12,141 bases of DNA from Bacteroidales bacterium (GTDB taxonomy: Bacteria; Bacteroidota; Bacteroidia; Bacteroidales; Paludibacteraceae). The stretch is from the NCBI GenBank assembly GCA_900771035.1, contig CAAGML010000067.1:1-12141 (forward strand), written 5' to 3'. Positions 6,631 to 12,141 of the stretch are shown here, piece after piece. The notes under the pieces were generated by a model. That model saw nothing but the letters and a program-made list of their open reading frames with translations, did no database searches and was not told the origin of the DNA. A program made the translations under genes and the position numbers. Each line of letters starts with the position of its first letter. The stretch's first letter is position 1.

Positions 6631-7641
6631 TTACTTGAACTGTTCGAGGAAACGTATGTCGTTTTCAGAAAATAGACGAAGATCCTTCACCTGATATTTC
6701 AGGTTTGTTATGCGTTCCACACCCATGCCGAAGGCATAGCCGCTATAAACCTTAGAGTCTATGCCACATGCTTCCAGTACGTTAGGGTCCACCATGCCAC
6801 ATCCCAGAATCTCAACCCATCCCGTCTGTTTGCAGAATGCGCAGCCTTTGCCGCCGCAGATGTTGCACGATATGTCCATCTCTGCCGAAGGCTCGGTGAA
6901 CGGGAAGTATGATGGGCGGAGGCGTATCTGTGTCTCCTCGCCGAACATCTCGCGGGCAAAGTACAGCAGTGCCTGTTTCAGGTCGGCAAACGATACGTTC
7001 TTGTCAATGTACAGTCCCTCCACCTGGTGGAAGAAGCAGTGTGCGCGGGCGGATATTGCCTCGTTGCGATACACACGCCCCGGACAGAGAACACGGATTG
7101 GAGGTTTCTGCGTTGTCATCACATGTGTCTGCACTGACGAAGTGTGCGTGCGCAGCAGTATGTCAGGGTTCTTCTCTATGAAGAATGTGTCCTGCATGTC
7201 GCGTGCGGGGTGCTCCGGCGGAAAGTTCAGCGCACCGAACACATGCCAGTCGTCTTCAATCTCCGGTCCTTCTGCCACCGTGAAGCCTATGCGTGAGAAT
7301 ATGTCTATAATCTCCTCACGGACCAGCGACAATGGATGGCGTGTGCCGAGGGCTATAGGTTCGGCGGTGCGTGTCAGGTCCAGGCGGTTGTCCTCTTGCT
7401 GCTGTGTCTCAATCTTCTCCTTCAGCTCTGCCATCCGTGCCTGTGCCATGTCGCGCAGCACGTTCAGGCGTTGACCTATCTCGCGTTTCTGCTCGTTAGG
7501 CACTTCCCTGAACTGGTTGAACAGCACTGAGATTTCTCCTTTCTTGCTCAGGTATTTCAGACGGATGTTCTCCAACTCCTCGGCGGAGTTTGCGTCGAGC
7601 GATTGGATGGTTTTTATGAGTTCTTCTATCTTCTCTTTCAT
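6631..7641 (-). CDS. pheS: Phenylalanine--tRNA ligase alpha subunit PheS
   Basis: This is the catalytic subunit of the heterotetrameric enzyme that charges tRNA-Phe. The 336-residue protein has an N-terminal coiled-coil region (about 1-90) that contacts tRNA, then the class II catalytic core. Motif 1 region HPARDMQDTF is at 144-153, motif 2 VYRNEAISARAHCFFHQVEG is at 190-209, and motif 3 GYAFGMGVERI is at 301-311. The PSYFPFTEPSAE stretch is at 243-254. A Cys-rich insert, CxxC-x4-CxxC at 259-270, could bind zinc and is familiar from Bacteroidota PheS. Its start overlaps the stop codon of the upstream dehydrogenase gene by 4 bases (ATGA). The beta subunit gene pheT is not in the window. Confidence 0.97.
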   Translation of the reverse strand: MKEKIEELIKTIQSLDANSAEELENIRLKYLSKKGEISVLFNQFREVPNEQKREIGQRLNVLRDMAQARMAELKEKIETQQQEDNRLDLTRTAEPIALGTRHPLSLVREEIIDIFSRIGFTVAEGPEIEDDWHVFGALNFPPEHPARDMQDTFFIEKNPDILLRTHTSSVQTHVMTTQKPPIRVLCPGRVYRNEAISARAHCFFHQVEGLYIDKNVSFADLKQALLYFAREMFGEETQIRLRPSYFPFTEPSAEMDISCNICGGKGCAFCKQTGWVEILGCGMVDPNVLEACGIDSKVYSGYAFGMGVERITNLKYQVKDLRLFSENDIRFLEQFK

Positions 7642-8849
7642 AATGCCTCCATCTCAAGATCAGCGTCCATAATCTCGTGCCAAGGCAGACCGCTTGCCGC
7701 GACTTTTTCCAGGAATGGGTCTGGGTCGAACTGCTCAACGTTGAACACTCCCTTTCCCTGCCATTTGCCTGTCATGAACATATATGCGCCCGTCATGGCT
7801 GGAACGCCGGTGGTGTAGCTTACGCCCTGAGTGCCTGTCTCAAGGTAAGCGTCGTGGTGCGAGCAGTTGTTGTATATATAATATGTGCGGCGTTTGCCGT
7901 CTTTCATACCGCTGATGCGGCAGCCTATCGACGTGTAGCCGGTGTAGTTCTCACCCAATTGCTCTGGCTGAGGAAGCACTGCCTTGAGGAACTGCAGAGG
8001 CACGATCTTCATCCCGTTGTAGTCTATCTCGTCAATACGTGCCATGCCTATGTCCTGAATCACACGCAGGTGTGTCAGGTACTCCTGCCCGAAGGTCATC
8101 CAGAAGCGTGCTCGGCGGATTGAAGGGTAGTTCTTTACTAACGACTCAAGCTCCTCGTGGTACATCAGGTATGACTCCTTAGGACCGATTTCAGGGTAGT
8201 TGAGCGTCTTGTGAACCTCCAGTGCACCGGTCTTCACCCATTTTCCGTCCATGTAGTAACGCCCCTCCTGCGTAATCTCACGGATGTTGATTTCAGGGTT
8301 GAAGTTCGTTGCGAAGGCCTTGTGGTGGTCGCCTGCGTTGCAGTCAACTATGTCAAGTGTCTCGATTGTGTCAAAGTGGTGCTTCGCTGCGTATGCTGTA
8401 TATACGCTGCAGCAGCCGGGGTCAAAGCCGCAACCCAGTATTGCGCATAGCCCTGCCTCCTTGAAACGGTCGTTGAAGGCCCATTGCCATGAGTATTCAA
8501 AGTGGGCCTCGTCTTTTGGCTCGTAGTTGGCAGTGTCAAGGTAGTTGCACCCTGCCTGCAGACACGCCTCCATAATCGTGAGGTCCTGATATGGCAGAGC
8601 CACGTTGATGACCAGTTTAGGCTGGAAACTCTTGAATAGTGCTACCAGTTCTTCCACGTTGTCGGCATCAACCTTGGCCGTCTTTACATCTACTCCGTAA
8701 CGCCTCTTCACGTCGGCGGCTATAGCGTCGCATTTCGACTTCGTTCTGCTTGCAAGCATTATTTCTGTGAACACATCGCTGTTCTGTGCGACCTTGTGTA
8801 CGGTGACAGTTCCTACTCCTCCTGCACCGATAATCAGTACTTTACCCAT
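7638..8849 (-). CDS. Saccharopine dehydrogenase family protein, likely carboxynorspermidine/carboxyspermidine dehydrogenase
   Basis: The 403-residue protein has a Rossmann NAD(P)-binding motif at the N-terminus (GAGGVGTV, 8-15) and typical family stretches such as INVALPYQDLTIMEACLQAG (81-100), YLDTANYEPKDE (103-114) and ILGCGFDPG (137-145). It closely resembles the Bacteroidota group annotated as LYS1-like or carboxynorspermidine synthase. That enzyme condenses aspartate semialdehyde with a diamine in the alternative spermidine/norspermidine route; a decarboxylase partner is expected elsewhere in the genome. I chose the ATG at 8849, giving MGKVLIIGAGG. The longer in-frame ATG at 8891 adds 14 non-conserved residues and falls inside the probable promoter box at 8889-8896. 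It is the first gene of the long operon and is translationally coupled to pheS. The exact substrate is inferred from the family only. Confidence 0.88.
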   Translation of the reverse strand: MGKVLIIGAGGVGTVTVHKVAQNSDVFTEIMLASRTKSKCDAIAADVKRRYGVDVKTAKVDADNVEELVALFKSFQPKLVINVALPYQDLTIMEACLQAGCNYLDTANYEPKDEAHFEYSWQWAFNDRFKEAGLCAILGCGFDPGCCSVYTAYAAKHHFDTIETLDIVDCNAGDHHKAFATNFNPEINIREITQEGRYYMDGKWVKTGALEVHKTLNYPEIGPKESYLMYHEELESLVKNYPSIRRARFWMTFGQEYLTHLRVIQDIGMARIDEIDYNGMKIVPLQFLKAVLPQPEQLGENYTGYTSIGCRISGMKDGKRRTYYIYNNCSHHDAYLETGTQGVSYTTGVPAMTGAYMFMTGKWQGKGVFNVEQFDPDPFLEKVAASGLPWHEIMDADLEMEAL

Positions 8850-8888
8850 TTTTTCTATACTCGGATTACGATTAAACAAATTGACTTG

Positions 8889-8896
8889 CAAAATTA
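8889..8896 (-). promoter_or_regulatory. Probable -7 box (TAATTTTG) for the minus-strand operon
   Basis: Read on the minus strand this is TAATTTTG, a full match to the Bacteroidota -7 consensus TAnnTTTG. It is 39 bases upstream of the chosen ATG at 8849, leaving a leader of roughly 30 bases. I see no convincing TTTG -33 element at the expected 19-21 base spacing. Its position argues against the longer ATG at 8891. Confidence 0.5.
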
Positions 8897-8942
8897 CTGA
8901 AAATTTTTGACATAGAGTGCGCTTTATCTGAAAAAAAATCCC

Positions 8943-8950
8943 TAAATTTG
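8943..8950 (+). promoter_or_regulatory. Probable -7 box (TAAATTTG) for the T9SS plug gene
   Basis: TAAATTTG fully matches the Bacteroidota -7 consensus TAnnTTTG and lies 24 bases before the ATG at 8975, which suits a leader of about 20 bases. The upstream region has only a weak candidate -33 element (TTTA at 8923-8926, spacing too short). The TTG that could extend the downstream reading frame lies within this box, which argues against its use as a start codon. Confidence 0.45.
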
Positions 8951-8974
8951 AACTCCGAAAATCAATGCCCTTTT

Positions 8975-10222
8975 ATGATGAGCCTTGTTGTTGCTATATT
9001 GTTGACTGTTACGTCGTTAATCACTGCCCCTTACCATACGCAGGTCGCTCCCTCTTCCGGGGTTTCCACGCTGAGGGTACTCGTTGACGGCGAGGATAAC
9101 GTCTCTCCGCTCTTTTCGGCGGGTAGCGGGAGTGTCGTGACAATCACTTTTGACGACCTTTCATACGTGCCTAAAAACTATTACTACAGGGTTGTCCATT
9201 GCGATGCCTCTTGGATGCCCTCCAACCTTACGCAGATGGAGTATCTCGACGGACTGGACGACATATTGATTGACGAATACGCCACCTCGCTCAACACTGC
9301 CTACAACTACACGCACTACCGTTTCACAATCCCGGGCGATTTCCTGAACCTGAAGCTCAGTGGCAATTATGCCGTCCTGATTGCCCGTGACGATGATTTC
9401 GAGAACGACCTTGTCGCAATCGCCTGTTTCTCAATTGTCGAACCTCTCACCACGATTAACGCCTCGTATTCGCCCACAACCCTGAAGGGTATAAACAGCG
9501 AATGGCAGCAGTTGGAGGTCACTGCCGACGTTTCGCGTGTCGGCTCCTCAAACCCTATGGGTGAGTTCCGTATGGTCATACGGCAGAACGGTAGGGTGGA
9601 CAACGAGGTCGTGATAACGCAGCCCACATACGTCAATGGGAGCATCATGAAATACACCAACACTATGCCGTTGGTCTTCGAGGCTGGCAATCAGTACCGC
9701 ACCGTCGATTTCTCAAGCCGTTACACATACGGTTCGGGCATTGACCGTTTCGTTTTCGTTGACTCTGTCTATAAGGTTTTGCTTGAACCCGACGACTTCC
9801 TGCGTAAGCGCAGGACTGATGCGCGTGACGCTCACGGGGCATACGTTGTGCATATTCAGGGCGATTATGACGACGAGACTGAGGCGGATTATATGTGGCT
9901 CAGGTTCGAGGTGCCTGCCGCGACTCCGTTTCTCGACGGACGGGTATATGTGATGACAGGTGCCAACTACAGTCTCCTCGACGAACGCTCGGTGATGAGT
10001 TATGACTTTGAGCGTAAATGCTATTGGCTGGAGATGTTCCTCAAGCAGGGTGGTATAAACTACCAGTATATCTTCGTGCCAAAGCGTGGCCGTCCATCCA
10101 TGTCAATGACCGAAGGAAACTTCTGGCAGACCAACAACCTGTATCAGATATATATGTACTACCGCCCCTTCGGCGAGAAATATGACCGCCTTGTCGGTTA
10201 TCAGGAGGTCGTGGCTCTTTAA
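8975..10222 (+). CDS. DUF5103 protein, type IX secretion system plug protein
   Basis: The 415-residue protein begins with a hydrophobic segment (about 4-18), probably a signal peptide for export. The DUF5103 N-terminal domain follows: TFDDLSYVPKNYYYRVVHCD (58-77), then ASWMPSNLTQMEYLDG (78-93), SLNTAYNYTHYRFTIPG (105-121) and LSGNYAVLI (128-136), all in family order. The rest is beta-rich. Members of this family include the plug protein that closes the SprA outer-membrane translocon of the type IX secretion system, and the length fits. The start is the first of two adjacent ATGs; an upstream in-frame TTG at 8948 is rejected because it lies in the likely promoter box. It is transcribed away from the long operon. 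No other T9SS gene is in the window, which is normal because these genes are scattered. Confidence 0.88.
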   Translation: MMSLVVAILLTVTSLITAPYHTQVAPSSGVSTLRVLVDGEDNVSPLFSAGSGSVVTITFDDLSYVPKNYYYRVVHCDASWMPSNLTQMEYLDGLDDILIDEYATSLNTAYNYTHYRFTIPGDFLNLKLSGNYAVLIARDDDFENDLVAIACFSIVEPLTTINASYSPTTLKGINSEWQQLEVTADVSRVGSSNPMGEFRMVIRQNGRVDNEVVITQPTYVNGSIMKYTNTMPLVFEAGNQYRTVDFSSRYTYGSGIDRFVFVDSVYKVLLEPDDFLRKRRTDARDAHGAYVVHIQGDYDDETEADYMWLRFEVPAATPFLDGRVYVMTGANYSLLDERSVMSYDFERKCYWLEMFLKQGGINYQYIFVPKRGRPSMSMTEGNFWQTNNLYQIYMYYRPFGEKYDRLVGYQEVVAL

Positions 10223-10292
10223 TTCCGACCCATCGTTCCTCGTTAAATCCGACACACCTCTACACCCTATAAAAAGTATTATACAATTTACC

Positions 10293-10493
10293 ATGAACAA
10301 AAGTGTCCAAAAAGATTTAGCACGAAGACTGTCTGAACTCATTGATGACGAAAAAAAAGATGCTCAGCAACAATACGTCAGAGAGACATTGTGTCGTGCA
10401 CTTGCTGAAGTACGTGATGCTCAGGAATCTGGCACTGCCTTGCCTGATGCAAAACTTCTGTTCGATGATATAGAAAAGCGCAGCGCCCAATAA
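10293..10493 (+). CDS. Small charged helical protein of unknown function
   Basis: I do not recognise this 66-residue protein. It is rich in charged residues (many D, E, K and R), has no membrane segment and should be almost wholly helical, in two parts: about 4-45 and 49-63. The C-terminal half, with an RALAEVRDAQESG run followed by LPDAKLLFDDIEKR, loosely resembles the C-terminal region of type II antitoxins of the ParD/addiction-component kind. No toxin gene lies next to it, so this is only a hint. I chose the ATG at 10293 because earlier in-frame starts overlap the DUF5103 gene. It lies 70 bases after that gene and before a hairpin-rich non-coding stretch. No clear promoter of its own is visible. 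It could be a real small protein or a remnant. Confidence 0.6.
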   Translation: MNKSVQKDLARRLSELIDDEKKDAQQQYVRETLCRALAEVRDAQESGTALPDAKLLFDDIEKRSAQ

Positions 10494-10540
10494 AATCTGC
10501 TCTATAACATTTCGTGTGGATAACTATGTATGCAAACTCT

Positions 10541-10655
10541 AAGCTCTGTAAGAGCGACATAAATCAGCCCAGGGCGCAAGCCCTGGGTAAGATTGCAACA
10601 CCAGAACCACATTTCTGTGGCGTGCGTCAGCTAAGCCATCCCGCTAACCACAGAA
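10541..10655. repeat. Hairpin-rich element, candidate interspersed (REP-like) repeat
   Basis: Three hairpins follow each other closely. GCTCT-GTA-AGAGC is at 10543-10555. CCCAGGGC-GCAA-GCCCTGGG is at 10568-10587, a perfect 8-bp stem capped by a GNRA tetraloop. CCACA-TTTC-TGTGG is at 10607-10620. In addition, 10613-10620 (TTCTGTGG) is the exact inverse of 10648-10655 (CCACAGAA), allowing an alternative larger stem around 27 bases. Similar phrases, with an agcCCAGGGC...GCCCTGGGta hairpin next to a CTCTGTAAGAG hairpin, are familiar to me as dispersed non-coding repeats in Bacteroidota and Planctomycetes genomes, but I cannot check copy number here. The element fills most of the 192-base gap between the small protein and the Smr gene. 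It may also work as a transcription terminator or mRNA-stabilising structure. Confidence 0.6.
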
Positions 10656-10685
10656 TAACCAAAAAAACAAAAAACCCCAACAATA

Positions 10686-11717
10686 ATGTCAATAAAAATC
10701 GGAGATAAAGTCCGTTTCCTCAACACCACTGGTGGAGGAACGGTCAGAGGTTTTCAGGGCAAAAACATTGTCCTTGTCGAGGAAGAAGACGGCTTTCAGA
10801 CACCTGCGTTGGTGACAGACGTTGTCGTCGTCGCCGAGACCAACCAATACAACTTCGCTGTCAGCCGCCCGGCAGCCCCCAAAGACGAGCCTAAGATGCC
10901 CGAAACCAAAAAGCCTGAGCAATACACCGTCGGCGACGACTACGAGACACCCGAGGGCGAGCAGCTCTCCCTCTTCCTCGCCTTCGTCCCGTCAGATTAC
11001 AAGCATCCCGGCGAGTCTCAGTTTGACATCTACATCGTCAACGACAGCAACTACTATATGAGCTTCTGTATCGCCACGGCTGACGGGCGTATGAAGGTGC
11101 GTCACAACGACACCATCGAGCCTCAGACCAAACTCTGGCTTGAGAAAATCACCGCCGACGACCTCAACGCCTTCCAGTCTCTCAGGGTACAGGCCTTTGC
11201 CTACAAAAAGTGCGAATACGATTTCAAACCTGCCATCGACACCCCTCTGCGCCTCAACCTCCAGCGTTTCTTCAAGATGCACTCCTTCGTCGAGAACGAT
11301 TTCTTCGACGAGCCTGCATTGTTGGAGTCTATCGTCAGGCAGGATTTCTCAATAGCCGATGTGCTGAACATGCCTTCCAAGGAACAGAAACCCAGACCAC
11401 AGCGTGAGCGCATCAGCAAACCCCACGCTCAACCCGACATGTTGGAGATTGACCTGCACATCAACGCTTTGATGGACAACACCAACGGCCTTACCCCCAA
11501 GGATATGCTCGATTACCAGATTGAGAAGTTCAACGAGGTCATGCGCGCCAACATCCGGCGCAAAGGGACGAAAATCGTCTTCATCCACGGCAAGGGCGAG
11601 GGCGCTCTCCGTGCTGAGATTCTACGGCAGCTGAAAAAATATTACCCTGCCTGCGACGTGCAGGACGCTAATTTCCAGAAATACGGCTTTGGTGCCTCTA
11701 TGGTGACAATACACTGA
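10686..11717 (+). CDS. DUF2027 and Smr domain protein
   Basis: The 343-residue protein starts with an SH3-like barrel (IGDKVRFLNTTGGGTVRGF, 5-23, then a GFQTP turn), matching DUF2027. A linker rich in P, K and E (61-79) and a beta-rich middle domain (about 92-200) follow. A C-terminal Smr domain has EIDLHIN at 254-260 in place of the usual DLHG motif, and HGKGEGALR at 301-309. Smr domains bind and in many cases nick or cleave nucleic acids; in other bacteria they act on branched DNA or on mRNA in stalled ribosomes. The role of this Bacteroidota fusion is not known to me. A conserved DLH and HGxGxG pair suggests the Smr part keeps its nucleic-acid function. The FAH-family gene follows 2 bases later, so the two are probably co-transcribed. 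Confidence 0.92.
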   Translation: MSIKIGDKVRFLNTTGGGTVRGFQGKNIVLVEEEDGFQTPALVTDVVVVAETNQYNFAVSRPAAPKDEPKMPETKKPEQYTVGDDYETPEGEQLSLFLAFVPSDYKHPGESQFDIYIVNDSNYYMSFCIATADGRMKVRHNDTIEPQTKLWLEKITADDLNAFQSLRVQAFAYKKCEYDFKPAIDTPLRLNLQRFFKMHSFVENDFFDEPALLESIVRQDFSIADVLNMPSKEQKPRPQRERISKPHAQPDMLEIDLHINALMDNTNGLTPKDMLDYQIEKFNEVMRANIRRKGTKIVFIHGKGEGALRAEILRQLKKYYPACDVQDANFQKYGFGASMVTIH

Positions 11718-11719
11718 TT

Positions 11720-12141
11720 ATGAAAATATTCTGTATAGGGTGGAACTACCCACGACATAACAAGGAAATGAACCGTGTCGAGCGTCCCGACCAACCTACG
11801 CTCTTCATGAAACCCGACACCGCGCTTCTGCGTGACAACAAACCCTTCTTCCTGCCCCATTTCTCCAACCAGCTTGAGCATGAGGTCGAGGTCGTAGTGC
11901 GCATCGACCGTGTGGGGCGTAACATAGACGCGAGGTTTGCCAAAAGATACTACTCCCACGTCGCTCTGGGCATTGACTTCACTGCCCGCGACATCCAGAA
12001 CCACTGCAAACAGATTGGCGCTCCGTGGGAGATTGCCAAGGCGTTCGACAACTCGGCGGCAATCAGCGACTTCCTCCCCTTGGACCAACTGGGTGGTGAC
12101 ATCCGGAACCTCACCTTCTCCCTCACCAAAAACGGCGTGCT
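11720..12141 (+). CDS. Fumarylacetoacetate hydrolase (FAH) family protein, cut by window end
   Basis: The first 140 codons are present and the frame runs off the right edge; the full family length in this group is about 200 residues. Visible family features are LFMKPDTALL (28-37), the metal-binding glutamates in LEHEVE (E55 and E57), a third acidic ligand in GIDFTARD (D86), and PWEIAKAFDNSA downstream. FAH-family enzymes are cytoplasmic, metal-dependent hydrolases, isomerases or decarboxylases acting on 2-oxo acids such as oxaloacetate and acylpyruvates; the exact substrate cannot be told. The ATG at 11720 is 2 bases after the Smr stop codon and gives the typical MKIxCIGxNY start. This implies one transcript with the Smr gene. 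Confidence 0.93.
   Translation, partial: MKIFCIGWNYPRHNKEMNRVERPDQPTLFMKPDTALLRDNKPFFLPHFSNQLEHEVEVVVRIDRVGRNIDARFAKRYYSHVALGIDFTARDIQNHCKQIGAPWEIAKAFDNSAAISDFLPLDQLGGDIRNLTFSLTKNGV

Noticed and set aside
6761..7474. Plus-strand open frame of 237 codons opposite pheS
   Set aside because: Antisense to PheS, which carries all three class II motifs; the frame is S, R and C-rich without a domain.
8850..8891. 14-residue N-terminal extension of the dehydrogenase
   Set aside because: The ATG at 8891 lies inside the likely promoter box, and the added residues precede the canonical MGKVLIIGAGG start.
10223..10292. Possible terminator or promoter between the T9SS plug gene and the small protein
   Set aside because: No stem with a T-run and no TAnnTTTG box could be found in these 70 bases.
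10514..10708. 64-codon plus-strand open frame across the hairpin element
   Set aside because: Its sequence is mostly a translation of the hairpins and it runs into the start of the Smr gene; it is better explained as a non-coding repeat.

Overview
The window looks like chromosomal DNA from a member of the order Bacteroidales (Bacteroidota), with a Prevotella- or Bacteroides-like gene set. The evidence is several families largely confined to this phylum: DUF3098, DUF3822, the DUF2027-Smr fusion and the DUF5103 type IX secretion plug protein. It also has a short TruB without a C-terminal extension, a PheS with a Cys-rich insert, and promoter-like TAnnTTTG boxes in place of an E. coli-type -10 box. 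Shine-Dalgarno signals are mostly absent, as expected in this phylum.

Left part, minus strand (about 165-8849). Eleven genes run leftwards with gaps of at most 61 bases, three 4-base ATGA overlaps or similar junctions, and no obvious internal terminator. In transcription order they are: carboxynorspermidine/saccharopine dehydrogenase-like enzyme, pheS, a membrane-anchored protein with a pilin-like N-terminal region, a short DUF3822 protein, rsmD, a Wzx-type flippase, a hotdog thioesterase, a DUF3098 membrane protein, uppP, truB and a queA homologue. The set reads as a housekeeping operon for translation and RNA modification (pheS, rsmD, truB, queA-like), envelope lipid-carrier traffic (flippase, uppP) and polyamine synthesis. 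It ends in a long hairpin at 87-160.

Divergent junction (about 8850-8974). The promoter for the long operon and one for the rightward genes appear to lie back to back here. The TAnnTTTG-like boxes also help choose the start codons on both sides.

Right part, plus strand (8975-12141). A DUF5103 T9SS plug protein is followed by a 66-residue helical protein of unknown function. Next comes a 192-base non-coding stretch with three consecutive hairpins that resembles an interspersed repeat element. Then come a DUF2027-Smr protein and, 2 bases later, an FAH-family hydrolase cut by the window end.

The most unusual observations are these. The syntenic queA homologue has lost most of the residues I associate with QueA catalysis while keeping the fold-level similarity. 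The DUF3822 protein has no start codon for the N-terminal third of its family. The protein at 5906-6607 looks like a pseudopilin without a processing site. The hairpin element lies at about 10541-10655. I see no rRNA, tRNA, CRISPR array or insertion sequence, and no clear multi-gene novel defence or mobile system.
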